NCBI GenBank assembly: GCA_947461635.1
Contig: CANHMH010000007.1
Location: 1-42,783 of the forward strand
Source of the DNA: Flavobacteriales bacterium
GTDB lineage: Bacteria > Bacteroidota > Bacteroidia > Flavobacteriales_D > Crocinitomicaceae
Direction of reading: 5' to 3'
DNA: 42,783 nucleotides
The first letter of the stretch is position 1; every line of letters begins with the position of its first letter. The translations under genes and the position numbers were made by a program. The notes under the pieces were generated by a model, which was not told the DNA's origin, ran no database searches, and saw only the letters and a list, made by a program, of their open reading frames with translations. Below are positions 25,424 to 35,121 of the stretch, one piece after another.

Positions 25424-27220
25424 TTATTCATACTTCACATTGATCCCATTTCTATCCATCCAATCTTCCAACGCGACGATTGACCACCAACGACTCCAAG
25501 AGATATCTCCTTTGCCCGAAAGAAACTGATTCCATTCTGGTAAAAGACTCGGACCATCCATTCGATCCGCAAAATTGACTATTCGGGTCTCGCAAAATCC
25601 ACGTAGTTCGATTTTCATCCACTGTTCCCATGGAAGTGTGAAACCTTTCTTCTGTCGATCATAAACAGCTCTTGGAAGTTCCGCTTCAAAGGCAGAGATT
25701 AACAAATCCTTTGGACGAGAGCCTAATTTCATTTTGTCTGGAATCGCCAATGCGTAATCGACTAAATCAGCATCCATAAAGGGAGCACGAAGTTCGAGTC
25801 CAACAGCCATGCTATACTGATCACTGTCGCGGAGCAATACGGGTTGCATGTAATATTCCCACTCTTGCAGTGAATATAATGCTTGTGAGAACGGACCTTT
25901 TTCCTTCGGCGGGAAAAGTGTTGGTTTATTTAAATGAAAATATTCTTCGATGCTAGATTGGTCGAAAAGTATGCGTTGATAAGCATAGGCATTTCCTCCG
26001 TATTTGGCGACGGCAGCTGCAATTTCCAAACCTTTTCGTTTTTCGAATGAAAAGAGTGATTGAAACTTTGCGCCTAAGCCCATCCAACTGCGTTTTTTCC
26101 AATCGGACATTTTTCGAAAGTAAGGATAACCTAAAAACCATTCATCTCCCCCAATTCCGGATAAAGCCATTTTGAATCCTGCAGCTTGGGTATATTTTGA
26201 TACTACATAGGTATTCAATCCATCACCACTAGGATGATCTGTAGCGGCAAGTCCTTCGGGTAATAGGTCCAGAAAATCATTCGGCTTCAAGTGAATTTCG
26301 TGGTGGTTCGTCTGATACCGTTTAGCCACTTCTAATGCTATGTGATGTTCACTAAAATCGGATTCATCAAAGGAAACGGTAAACGTGTTTAAGTCTGAAC
26401 CTAAACGTTGTCCTGCAATTGCTGTAATAATACTTGAATCCACTCCTCCAGAAAGGAATGACGCAAAAGGAACATCGCTCACCAAACGCTTTTCTACGGC
26501 AGCTGTGACTTTATCTTTCACTTGTTTTAACACCTCTGATCTGGATGTCAGTTGTCCCGAATATGGATTCGCACGAACAAAATTTCCTTGTTCCAGTATT
26601 TTTCCTTCTTTCAAGAGGGAATAGCTACCCGGCTTAAATTCCTGAATACCTTCTACTAGACTTCCACCTGGTATGGTTTGCCAAAACAACCAATTACTAA
26701 TTTGTTTCGTGCTAACTTGATTTAAACTTGGGAACATTTTCATGAGCACACGTACTTCACTGGCAAAACCGAAGCAACTATCCTTATGATGGTAATACAA
26801 GGGTTTTTTTCCAAAACGATCGCGTGCCAAAAGCAAGGTTTGTTCTTGTCGGTCATAAAATGCGAAGGCAAACATTCCTTCAAGATCCGACAAAGCTTGC
26901 TTTCCTTTTTGAATTAACAAAGCCATCAATACTTCCGTATCGCTGTTTGTTTTCCATGGATAACTCAAGCCACTTTTCAATTGATTGAAATTATAAATCT
27001 CACCATTGAATACGAGCACATAGCGACCGGAGAAATCAAGAAATGGTTGATTCGCTCGAATATCCGTATCGATAATACTCAAACGACTATGGTACAAGTC
27101 AATCCCCTGTTCACCCCAATGCGCTTGAGCGTCTGGTCCACGGTGAGACAACTGCGCCAAAATGCTTTCATTCGCGAAGTTTTTTTGTTGGGTTGAATTA
27201 TATCCTGCTAGGCCGCACAT
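25424..27220 (-). CDS. asnB: Glutamine-hydrolysing asparagine synthetase-type amidotransferase
   Basis: 598 aa. The Ntn glutaminase domain begins MCGLAGYN with the catalytic Cys2, then HRGPDAQ and the NGEIYN motif. The synthetase domain has the ATP-pyrophosphatase P-loop FLSGGVDSS (about residue 257), followed by SGIGGDEWFLGY. In polysaccharide loci such AsnB homologues often amidate a sugar uronic acid or another carboxylate instead of aspartate; which applies here cannot be seen. It sits inside the operon-like run, 15 nt after the FkbM gene. Confidence 0.93.
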   Translation of the reverse strand: MCGLAGYNSTQQKNFANESILAQLSHRGPDAQAHWGEQGIDLYHSRLSIIDTDIRANQPFLDFSGRYVLVFNGEIYNFNQLKSGLSYPWKTNSDTEVLMALLIQKGKQALSDLEGMFAFAFYDRQEQTLLLARDRFGKKPLYYHHKDSCFGFASEVRVLMKMFPSLNQVSTKQISNWLFWQTIPGGSLVEGIQEFKPGSYSLLKEGKILEQGNFVRANPYSGQLTSRSEVLKQVKDKVTAAVEKRLVSDVPFASFLSGGVDSSIITAIAGQRLGSDLNTFTVSFDESDFSEHHIALEVAKRYQTNHHEIHLKPNDFLDLLPEGLAATDHPSGDGLNTYVVSKYTQAAGFKMALSGIGGDEWFLGYPYFRKMSDWKKRSWMGLGAKFQSLFSFEKRKGLEIAAAVAKYGGNAYAYQRILFDQSSIEEYFHLNKPTLFPPKEKGPFSQALYSLQEWEYYMQPVLLRDSDQYSMAVGLELRAPFMDADLVDYALAIPDKMKLGSRPKDLLISAFEAELPRAVYDRQKKGFTLPWEQWMKIELRGFCETRIVNFADRMDGPSLLPEWNQFLSGKGDISWSRWWSIVALEDWMDRNGINVKYE

Positions 27221-27235
27221 GGGTTTTGATAAAGA

Positions 27236-28099
27236 TTAAATTGAATAACCTTTGATGGAAACTATTTCTGCATTTTTGATTCTATCCGAAACAAAATCAA
27301 GGTCTTTAATGTAAATCTGATTACATCCAGAATTATATCCTTGTGACAATTTCTTTAAAAATGGTTCGTAACAAAAGGGAGTGAATCCTGCCTTTGTAAG
27401 TAATTTTTTAACAAGCTCCGTATCGGATTCGATAATTAATGCTTTCAAATTTGAATCTTCAAGTGTCCTCTCTCCGCCAACAATTACATTCTCATCAAAT
27501 CCTTCCGCATCTATTTTTATGAATGTCGGTGTAGTTTCGTTTTCTTTACAATAACTGTCCAATGATACCACATCTACTTTTATTTTCCTCCCTTCATATG
27601 TTTCATTGACAATCTGATTCATCGTGTCTCGATCTGAAGTAAACCAGAGGCTATTTTCCTTATCTCCAATAGCTAAAATTTCGATTTTCCAAGTTTCATT
27701 ATTTCCATTAATCGCTTTATTGTTTTTTAGCAGTTCAACTGTAGCCGGCAAGGGCTCAAATGAAATGGTTTTGGCTCCAACATGTGCATTGGCTAGAATT
27801 GAGTAGCTACCTACATTTGCACCAATGTCAAAAAAATGATCCTGCTCGCGTAGAAAATGTAATAAAAACATCATTTCTTCAAATTCATGAAGTCCACAAT
27901 AAAGATTTCCAGTAAGACCTGTTCGGCCTTTTTTGACAATATATTTTGATCTTTCCGTGAATTTCACAACTAACTCGGACGGATTTATTAATCGCAATTT
28001 TATTTGCCAAGTAACAAAAATTAAAAGTGCTTTAACTTTGTGTTGAGCATTTAATGGGTGCTTAATAAGTGGTAAAATTATCTGTTTGATTATTTTCAC
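27236..28099 (-). CDS. FkbM-family methyltransferase, GTG start
   Basis: 287 aa. The SAM-binding motif FDIGANVGSYSILA is near residues 88-101, then FEPLPATVELL, and the FkbM-typical IKIDAEGFDENVI. It probably O-methylates a sugar of the glycan. It starts with GTG 28099, and the GTGA overlaps the stop of a 35-codon ORF just upstream, so translation is likely to be coupled. Confidence 0.88.
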   Translation of the reverse strand: MKIIKQIILPLIKHPLNAQHKVKALLIFVTWQIKLRLINPSELVVKFTERSKYIVKKGRTGLTGNLYCGLHEFEEMMFLLHFLREQDHFFDIGANVGSYSILANAHVGAKTISFEPLPATVELLKNNKAINGNNETWKIEILAIGDKENSLWFTSDRDTMNQIVNETYEGRKIKVDVVSLDSYCKENETTPTFIKIDAEGFDENVIVGGERTLEDSNLKALIIESDTELVKKLLTKAGFTPFCYEPFLKKLSQGYNSGCNQIYIKDLDFVSDRIKNAEIVSIKGYSI

Positions 28100-28203
28100 A
28101 GTGAGGTATTTAAAGCTTTTTTTTTGGTGATGATTTTATTCATCGTAAGAAATATTTTCAATTCTAAGAAAGTTTGCTTTTCATGCGACAACTCTTCAGA
28201 CAT
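28096..28203 (-). CDS. Possible 35-aa small ORF between the polymerase and FkbM genes
   Basis: ATG 28203 to TGA 28096, a 35-codon ORF starting MSEELSHEKQ and ending KKKALNTSL. It begins 8 nt after the polymerase stop codon and overlaps the FkbM GTG as GTGA, the same junction style as the other genes of the locus. Too short for the ORF track. I recognise no family. It could be a real coupling peptide, a decayed gene end or chance. Confidence 0.35.
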   Translation of the reverse strand: MSEELSHEKQTFLELKIFLTMNKIITKKKALNTSL

Positions 28204-28211
28204 TGAGAAAA

Positions 28212-29570
28212 TCACTTCATCAAATTCAAATGAGATAACTTACGCTGATTTTCGGCAGAATCCATGGAAAAGCGTTTCCTTGTTAAATAAACCAAGAAAC
28301 CGAAAAGCAAGATTCCCTTAAAAAGGTGATTAATAGTTGTTTGCAACTCGCAATCAGGACGCACCGCATAATTCAATAGCGGCAGTAATAGTAAAACATA
28401 AAAGGGTGAAACTTTTGTCCAACGTTCAACAAGTTTGAAAGTAAGGGAAAAAATCAATCCCAATGCGAATGCGAAGATATAAACGCCCGTTGCTCCGTAT
28501 GCTACATAACCATCAGCGAAAATACCAAGACCCATGGAGGTGTTTTCGTTGATTGTATGACCTGAAAATTCATTGAAAATCTCTTTATCACCTGACTGAA
28601 TTTTATTAGGCGCCAAAAAACGAGGAAGGAGAGCTGCTTCAAGGTATTTGTTGACGTTTGTCATGCCTTGAAAGTTTTTATTTCGATCCATGTTATCGAC
28701 GGTACTAGCGAAAATCCATGCCTGATTTCCGCGGTTAAGGGTCGTTAGTAAATTTTCTGATCCTATCAATTGATCTGATCCTGTTTTAGTTGACCCTACA
28801 TCGTAAACAGTTTCTAACGATGCTTCCTTATCTCCAGTCCACACTTCGTCACGGTAACTCACCTTTATCGCCTGTACAAATAAAACAATGATAATAATAA
28901 TCAATGCTCCAGTTAACTTAATCTGTAAACGTGGTTTATTTGTGTAAACATAAAACAATGCAAAAAAGACGATCCACATGATTGCATCGTGATACATCCC
29001 GATTAATAGCGCTTTCATCAATTCTATTATTAAAACTAGAAAAACCCAAAACCAGTTTCTTGCATTCATAGAAAAAAGTGCGAAGGCACCTACAAACCGT
29101 ACAAGTGAAAGTAAATAAATGAAGAAACTCAGTTCCCCACTGACTATACTCGAAAATAAGTTAAAAAGAATGCCGAAAATTGTTACATTCTTTAAGAGCC
29201 TCTCATTTACCATTGAAGAAGCATTTACCTTAGTGAAATCACTGGTAAAAACCTTTGTTTTAAGTATCGACATGCCAATGATTAAAAAAATAAATCCAGG
29301 AATTGCTAATTCAAAATATTGATCTGTTACAATCTTCATTCCGTATTTTATTTCAGAAGGCGGTAAATTATATGTGATTGCAGGAGCTGTCAAATAGTTT
29401 AAGGCATAAAGAAAAAGTGCCCACTCACGAAAAACAAAACGTTTGTTTGAGTTTATGATGATTTCAATTAACAATATGATTGTAATGCCTACTGCAATTG
29501 ATTGGTATGTATCTTGCATGAACAAGAAGCAAATAAAAAAAATGGATAACCAAAAGAAATATTTTCTCAA
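28212..29570 (-). CDS. Wzy-like oligosaccharide repeat-unit polymerase
   Basis: 452 aa with about 10-11 TM helices and a large extracytoplasmic loop (about residues 230-350, from VSYRDEVWTGDK to FSGHTINENTS). This is followed by the segment GLGIFADGYVAYGATGVYIF, which is typical of Bacteroidota O-antigen/repeat-unit polymerases. It should join lipid-linked repeat units in the periplasm. Wzy proteins are poorly conserved, so the call rests on topology, this segment and the context. ATGA overlap with the upstream glycosyltransferase. Confidence 0.75.
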   Translation of the reverse strand: MRKYFFWLSIFFICFLFMQDTYQSIAVGITIILLIEIIINSNKRFVFREWALFLYALNYLTAPAITYNLPPSEIKYGMKIVTDQYFELAIPGFIFLIIGMSILKTKVFTSDFTKVNASSMVNERLLKNVTIFGILFNLFSSIVSGELSFFIYLLSLVRFVGAFALFSMNARNWFWVFLVLIIELMKALLIGMYHDAIMWIVFFALFYVYTNKPRLQIKLTGALIIIIIVLFVQAIKVSYRDEVWTGDKEASLETVYDVGSTKTGSDQLIGSENLLTTLNRGNQAWIFASTVDNMDRNKNFQGMTNVNKYLEAALLPRFLAPNKIQSGDKEIFNEFSGHTINENTSMGLGIFADGYVAYGATGVYIFAFALGLIFSLTFKLVERWTKVSPFYVLLLLPLLNYAVRPDCELQTTINHLFKGILLFGFLVYLTRKRFSMDSAENQRKLSHLNLMK

Positions 29571-30655
29571 ATTTGATCGATTAAAGTTGGGAACTGCCTG
29601 CCATTACTACCATTCATAAAATCCTTATTTAAAAAATCTCTCAACTTCGAGATTTCATATTTTTGGATTTCTCTTAATTGAGTCAGCAAAATATCTGTGG
29701 AGTTTAATTTGCTTAAACTTATTAAACAATTGTCAGATAATACCTTATTACCGCAATATATGTACTCAAACACTTTGTTTGGCACATTGAAAACAAAATT
29801 TGGAATGTGACCATTGTAAAGGACTAAACCTATATCATGTTTTATTAATTCCTTAGGTAATATACTGTAATCTAATGCAGCATTTAAAGAAATATTTACA
29901 GATTGAAATCGCACAATTAGTTGTCTAGCACTCAAGCTAACATCTTGACTAAATAGCGTTAATTCCAATTCATTGGGATGTTGACTGACATATCGAAGCA
30001 CTTCTTCTAAATACATGGTTTCGGAATCTAATACACCCACATATACCAATTTAATTTTGCCGCCATTCCATGGTTTTTTATGTTGGCCATATTCCGTCCA
30101 CCAACTCTTTGGAGGCATGTTGGGAAAAACCAATACATTTTGTTTTTTCAATTTGAAATTGTCCTTTAAAAACAATTCCCTCCTATCCTCATTAGTTTGA
30201 CTACATGTACATTTCTGAAGTAACATGTCTTCACATTTAAATAGAAACTTCATGTATTTCGAAGCTCTATTTTTTTCCGGAATACTCAAGTATTCGTGAA
30301 AATGAATATGAATTTTTTTTTTAGGAAAAATTCTAGCAAATACATAAGCAGGTAAAACAGATAATGTTTCATAAACAATTACAACATCTGGTCTTTTTAT
30401 CAGTAGTACCAAAGTTCCAATAAAATTGTATGTAAGGTAGGAAGCGTATCGTAACATTGAATTCTTTGAAGTTGAACCTAAACGAAGGATTTTCACACCA
30501 GAGAATGATTGATTATGATAAGGGGAATTGTTTACACTTGTAATGACTGAGATTTTGAATTCTGGTTTTTGTATTAACAAATCTGAAATCAAATTCAGCG
30601 CAGGTGGATACTTTTCCAGAACATTAAAGTGCAGCATGGTTAGATTCCTTCCCAT
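29567..30655 (-). CDS. Glycosyltransferase, GT-B fold (GT4-like)
   Basis: 362 aa. A Rossmann-like N-terminal half (MLHFNVLEKYPPALNLISDL, RPDVVIVYETLSVLPAY) and a C-terminal half with KLVYVGVLD, then YCGNKVLSDN, where the usual GT4 E-x7-E motif is not obvious. The donor-binding part is degenerate, so the subfamily is uncertain. The start at 30655 shares one base with the upstream stop (TAATG). Several lines of this gene are visibly richer in A and T than the genes at 21-27 kb. Confidence 0.7.
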   Translation of the reverse strand: MGRNLTMLHFNVLEKYPPALNLISDLLIQKPEFKISVITSVNNSPYHNQSFSGVKILRLGSTSKNSMLRYASYLTYNFIGTLVLLIKRPDVVIVYETLSVLPAYVFARIFPKKKIHIHFHEYLSIPEKNRASKYMKFLFKCEDMLLQKCTCSQTNEDRRELFLKDNFKLKKQNVLVFPNMPPKSWWTEYGQHKKPWNGGKIKLVYVGVLDSETMYLEEVLRYVSQHPNELELTLFSQDVSLSARQLIVRFQSVNISLNAALDYSILPKELIKHDIGLVLYNGHIPNFVFNVPNKVFEYIYCGNKVLSDNCLISLSKLNSTDILLTQLREIQKYEISKLRDFLNKDFMNGSNGRQFPTLIDQI

Positions 30656-31656
30656 TATTTAATAAATTCTTTTGTCAAATTTGAGTAACTAAAGTTTTTT
30701 AATACTTTTTCTCTTGCATTTATTCTTATAATTTGAACTTCTTCTTCTTCTAATTCAAACATGTTTTTTACTTGTGTAATAAGTTGGTTCGAATTATCAT
30801 AAAAAAATGCCTCTTTTCCTTCTTCAAAAAATTTCCTGTGATCTCTAGTTAAAGGAGCAAGCATCAAACCGCCACAACCGGGAATTTCAATACTGCGCAT
30901 GTTATGACTATCCAAGTTATGCATCCTCATAATGTTTAATTGAACACGGTATTTTCGAAGTGTTAAATAATATTCATTTTTGTAAGCTGGTCCATGAATG
31001 GATAAATTCGGATGTTCTAAGAATTTGTTCCAACCATTTCCATAGACATGCAACAGCAATCCATTATCTAGAATGACTTTTAATATTTCAGTGCGATATG
31101 AATCTGGATTTCCAACAAAACAAACTGCTTTTATGTCTTGAACCGAATGTAAATCATCGTTAATAATAGCTTCTTGATCAAAACCAAATGGAATCAAGGA
31201 GCATTTCATCCCTAGTTCTTTCTCGATTTTTTCCTTCACTTTATGATCATATGTGAAATGCTCATCATAAAGATGCATTCCGTTTGTCACATTTTTATTT
31301 CCACTTCCCTTACCTGAAAAAATAAATGGATTGTCCGGATTAAAGTTGATGATTCTTTTTGTGTATCTCTTAAGTTCTATAAGAGTTTTAGGCTGAATTT
31401 CCATTCCCTTAAATACCCATATTAAATCAAAAGTTAATCCTTTAACCTCTGTTAAAACTCTTTGTTGAATTTTGCTTTCGATAGATGAAAGACCGATACG
31501 ACTTAATATTTTATTTAGACTGCTTTTGTAATAAAAATCGTAAAACCAATTTTGAATAGGTAAATGTACCACCTCGTGTCCCAAATTGCATAATTCTCTT
31601 TTATAAATTCGCTCTATTGACCAATTATAATCAGAACCTAAAAGAAGTATTTTCAT
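30655..31656 (-). CDS. CgeB/DUF3880-type glycosyltransferase
   Basis: 333 aa. The N-terminal segment MKILLLGSDYNWSIE with FDLIWVFKGMEI resembles the DUF3880 part of CgeB-like proteins. The C-terminal glycosyltransferase part has VCFVGNPDSYRTEIL, HNLDSHNMRSIEIPGCGGLML and ARERVL-like NAREKVLKNFSY. The HNMRSIEIPGCGG stretch is the family signature. Donor unknown. Overlaps: 1 nt with the downstream gene, 4 nt with the upstream one. Confidence 0.8.
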   Translation of the reverse strand: MKILLLGSDYNWSIERIYKRELCNLGHEVVHLPIQNWFYDFYYKSSLNKILSRIGLSSIESKIQQRVLTEVKGLTFDLIWVFKGMEIQPKTLIELKRYTKRIINFNPDNPFIFSGKGSGNKNVTNGMHLYDEHFTYDHKVKEKIEKELGMKCSLIPFGFDQEAIINDDLHSVQDIKAVCFVGNPDSYRTEILKVILDNGLLLHVYGNGWNKFLEHPNLSIHGPAYKNEYYLTLRKYRVQLNIMRMHNLDSHNMRSIEIPGCGGLMLAPLTRDHRKFFEEGKEAFFYDNSNQLITQVKNMFELEEEEVQIIRINAREKVLKNFSYSNLTKEFIK

Positions 31657-32810
31657 TTGTTATTCAGATTCTTAATCATATTTTGACACGTCAAATTATG
31701 TGAAAAATGGATGATTTTTTCTTTCGAATGTTTACTCATCAATAACCTTAATTTTGGGTCAGAAACTAACGAGCTGAGTTGGTTAGAAAGTGTAGTAATA
31801 TCTCCTTCAGAAAAAATAAAACCGTTTTTTCCCTCTTCGATTAAATCGAAAGAGGAACCACATGTAGACGAAACTAAAACGGGCAATTCGAAGTTCATCG
31901 CCTCATTTACCGATAAACCCCAAGTTTCTCCTATTCCTGAACACATGACAAACACATCTGCCATTGAGTAAATTGAAGCAATTTCAGATTGATTAATAAA
32001 ACCGGAAATAATGACATTTTCAATATTATTTTTCTGGATGTATTGTTCTAGATTAACTCGGAGTGGACCATCGCCCATATAAAATAATACGGCATTTTTT
32101 ACATGAAGTTGTTCGAATGCTTTCAGCAAATCTATCGGACGTTTTTTATCTATTAGTTTTCCGGAGTATAAAATAACTATACGATCAACATCAATCCCCC
32201 ATTTATTTCGAGCTTCTATGCCATCTGTTTTCTGTGATTGAAAGCTTTCATTATCCACCGAATAAGGTGCATAGATTAACTTTTCCTCTTTAATTCCGTG
32301 CATGGAATAATACAGTTTATTCTGCGAACCAATATACAGAAACTTATCAATGAAAAAATGAAAGATGATGTATTTAAAAAGAAAGAACTTAACACTGTGT
32401 TTTAATGATCTTGGTTTCATTAATTCTTGATTCCAAGGCATCTCTGCGCGCATCCAAACTTTTTTACCGTACAGTTTAGCTGCTAAAAAAACAAACCAGT
32501 CGCTCAGGTATGCCCAACCGTTAACGATTACAACTTCGTCATCGCTCTGTCTGAGCACATTAAATATGGACCAATTGATGGCATCTAAAAATCGTGTATT
32601 CATGCCTTTAGAACTAGAGGAGTTCTTTAAAAATACATGATCATAGCCGTCAAGCAAAGGAATATCCCAGGTAACCTTCTGACCAAAACCCTTGTCATCA
32701 TTAACGGCAGATTGCCCACCGTAATAATAAACCTTAAGTTTTGTATGCGTCGAGATTTCCCTTAGTAAGGGACTTACGTATTGTATTGGATGGGAGAGGA
32801 AGAAGAGCAA
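31653..32810 (-). CDS. GT4-family glycosyltransferase, non-ATG start
   Basis: 385 aa. The N terminus FLSHPIQYVSPLLRE is typical for GT4 enzymes that start about three residues earlier. The C-terminal domain has ILYSGKLIDKKRPIDLLKAF, FYMGDGPLR and VNEAMNFELPVLVSS. No ATG is available: the frame is open upstream without ATG or GTG, and TTG 32810 is the first usual start codon. That TTG is the end of a perfect TAATTTTG box, so promoter and start codon cannot both be right. Confidence 0.85.
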   Translation of the reverse strand: MLFFLSHPIQYVSPLLREISTHTKLKVYYYGGQSAVNDDKGFGQKVTWDIPLLDGYDHVFLKNSSSSKGMNTRFLDAINWSIFNVLRQSDDEVVIVNGWAYLSDWFVFLAAKLYGKKVWMRAEMPWNQELMKPRSLKHSVKFFLFKYIIFHFFIDKFLYIGSQNKLYYSMHGIKEEKLIYAPYSVDNESFQSQKTDGIEARNKWGIDVDRIVILYSGKLIDKKRPIDLLKAFEQLHVKNAVLFYMGDGPLRVNLEQYIQKNNIENVIISGFINQSEIASIYSMADVFVMCSGIGETWGLSVNEAMNFELPVLVSSTCGSSFDLIEEGKNGFIFSEGDITTLSNQLSSLVSDPKLRLLMSKHSKEKIIHFSHNLTCQNMIKNLNNK

Positions 32811-33106
32811 AATTATATGACCTAACTGATTATTTTTACAAGATTCTGATCGTAAGAATTTTCTTGTGAGAACATCATACGGACTTCTTGAAGATGACTA
32901 TTGTTTATTTGATTCAAAGTATTGTTTTCTTAATTACGGCATTATAAAAGTAATGAATTACCAACCTCTAAATAATTCATGTCAAACAAATTAGTAACCA
33001 CTTAATAAAGAAGAAGAGATGATAAAATATTTAGCAGTTACAAAATCAAAAATTGCTTTTAAAATGTAAACGGAATTTTATTCATAAGTGATTCAAAATA
33101 ATTTAC
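32811..33106. other. 296-nt AT-rich gap inside the locus; possible gene remnant
   Basis: No array words, hairpins or complete gene. On the minus strand the last part contains a frame of 35 codons ending TAG at 32822 (includes NNSHLQEVRMMFSQENSYD), which looks like the tail of a protein. It could be the 3' remnant of a lost glycosyltransferase gene. A perfect TAATTTTG -7-like box lies at the left end. This is the only gap of this size within an otherwise tightly packed run. Confidence 0.4.
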
Positions 33107-34228
33107 CTAATGATATAAATGATTACGAATTCTACTTATATTTCCTCTATAATTTTTCTGAATTGCATAATGGATACGTTTAGATTGCTGTTCTTTTGAA
33201 TTATAAAATTCAAAATTAATAACCACATTATCAAATAGACTTTCCAAATCATGAGTATTTGAAGAGTCTAGCATGGGAAATAAATCTAAATCAATATAAT
33301 CTGAAACTGTATTAGCAATAATAACTTTACCTGTACTTAAATATTCTAAAATCTTATGCGAATTAGACCCATTATTTGGGTCATTTTTTATGTCATAACA
33401 CATAAGAAACGCATCCAATTTAAATAGTTCATCTACTAACTTACTTGACTCAAGGACTCCATGTAATTTTACATTTGGTAGTTTTGACAACAAATTTATT
33501 TTAGAAATGCGCTCTTCATCACAGGTATCTTGAACATTATTTTCTTCTAAAAGATATGCTCCAAAAAAATGAAATTCAAGGTAAATATGTTTTGTTATTA
33601 TTTTTGTTAAAACTTGAATATTTAAATATGATAGCATTAAGTTACCAACGTACCCTATTTTTTTAATTTCTGTATTATATTTCCTCTCGTTAATTCTTTT
33701 CAGGCCTCTATTATAATGATTATTTGAAAGACCATGGCCAATAGTCAATCTAGGCACATTTGATTTACTCTTATTCTCGAGCAAACAATCGTTAACTGAA
33801 ACTAATAAATTTGTTTGTTGAGATAGTTTTATACTTTGTTGTGAGTTAGATTTATCTGCTGTAAAATACAGTTTTTTTTCTGCTCGCCATACAGATAATT
33901 CTGATGTCAAATTATCATCAAAACACCATACTTCATTTATGGGTAGATTAATCTTTTTCTTGATTGCTCGAAATTTTTGATTAATATAAAGTTGAAAAAG
34001 ATATGGTAATTGAAATTTAACATAATTCCAAAAAAGACCATTTACCGAATAATTTATTAAAGATAAGTTTTTATGATTTGAACTTTGTATCGTAGTTTGT
34101 TTATTTCCAATCTGTGGGGGGCAAATGAAATAAACATTATCTTCTTTTGATAGCTCAATCGCATAGTGATGCTTGGACACATACATTTCACCCCATTTTT
34201 GGGGAGATATTACAACAACATTCCTCAT
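33107..34228 (-). CDS. Glycosyltransferase, GT-B fold
   Basis: 373 aa. It starts MRNVVVISPQKWGEMYVSKHH; later it has EVWCFDDNLTSELSV, KKIGYVGNLMLSYLN and SHKILEYLSTGKVIIANTV. The last is the donor-site region of GT1/GT4-like enzymes such as TuaH. Donor and linkage unknown. The coding sequence is very AT-rich. It overlaps the LpxD-like gene by 4 nt. Confidence 0.75.
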   Translation of the reverse strand: MRNVVVISPQKWGEMYVSKHHYAIELSKEDNVYFICPPQIGNKQTTIQSSNHKNLSLINYSVNGLFWNYVKFQLPYLFQLYINQKFRAIKKKINLPINEVWCFDDNLTSELSVWRAEKKLYFTADKSNSQQSIKLSQQTNLLVSVNDCLLENKSKSNVPRLTIGHGLSNNHYNRGLKRINERKYNTEIKKIGYVGNLMLSYLNIQVLTKIITKHIYLEFHFFGAYLLEENNVQDTCDEERISKINLLSKLPNVKLHGVLESSKLVDELFKLDAFLMCYDIKNDPNNGSNSHKILEYLSTGKVIIANTVSDYIDLDLFPMLDSSNTHDLESLFDNVVINFEFYNSKEQQSKRIHYAIQKNYRGNISRIRNHLYH

Positions 34229-35115
34229 TTATTCAATACTTTTCCTGGATTGCCAATAATTATTTGATTTGAATCCACATTTTTCAAAACAACTGCGCCC
34301 ATTCCAATTAACGTATTGTCACCTACAAACAATTTGTTTTTTATTGAAACAGATGGTGAAATCCAACAATTTGCTCCTATCTCAACACTTCCCGCAATCA
34401 TTGAATTGGCTATTATTAAACTATTTCGACCTATAACCACACCATGAGCGATATGGACAAGATTATCTATTTTAACATTATCTTTTATAATTGTACTTCC
34501 TAAAACTGCCCGATCAATACATGTATTATTTCCGATTTCAACGCCATTTCCAATTTTAACATTGCCAATATGGGCAAGCGCAATGTATTCCTCTTTTTCA
34601 TTCTTTTCATATCCGAATCCAACACCTCCAATAGTGCAATTACTACCAATAACAGCCCCTTCACCGATAATAGTTCCATAATGAATAACTGTATTATGGC
34701 CAATAACACTTTTATCTCCAATTATGCAATTATTTTCAATTATTACGTTATGACCAACCTTAACATCTTTACCCATTTTGATAGAAGGATCTAATTTCCA
34801 ATCACTATAGGCAACTGATTGATTATTTGAGTATTCTTTAAATATCTTCAAAACCTTAGCGAACTCTAATCTAGGATTTTCAACCATTATATAAGTGCAA
34901 TAATCTTTTACTTCATTCACTCCTTTGGTTCCACAGATAATAACACCATAGTTCACTTTGTCAAGAATATTTAGATTCTTATCACTACACCATGAAATAG
35001 TACCACGTTGTTTATTGTTTTCATCTAATTGGATGATATCATGAATTTCAATATTTGAATCTCCAATAACTTGAATGACATTAAGACTTTTTAAAATATT
35101 ATTTAATTGAATCAT
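34225..35115 (-). CDS. LpxD-like N-acyltransferase of the polysaccharide locus
   Basis: 296 aa, shorter than the roughly 340 aa of LpxD. The N-terminal uridine-binding-like domain (about 1-95) is followed by a left-handed beta-helix of hexapeptide repeats. The LpxD active-site region is conserved as DRAVLGSTIIKDNVKIDN then LVHIAHGVVIG, with the catalytic-type histidine near residue 221. Being next to a PIG-L deacetylase it may add an acyl group to an amino sugar after deacetylation, rather than serve lipid A. It is one of the most AT-rich genes in the window: one 60-nt line (34681-34740) has 15 G+C. Confidence 0.82.
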   Translation of the reverse strand: MIQLNNILKSLNVIQVIGDSNIEIHDIIQLDENNKQRGTISWCSDKNLNILDKVNYGVIICGTKGVNEVKDYCTYIMVENPRLEFAKVLKIFKEYSNNQSVAYSDWKLDPSIKMGKDVKVGHNVIIENNCIIGDKSVIGHNTVIHYGTIIGEGAVIGSNCTIGGVGFGYEKNEKEEYIALAHIGNVKIGNGVEIGNNTCIDRAVLGSTIIKDNVKIDNLVHIAHGVVIGRNSLIIANSMIAGSVEIGANCWISPSVSIKNKLFVGDNTLIGMGAVVLKNVDSNQIIIGNPGKVLNK

Positions 35116-35121
35116 AACAAG

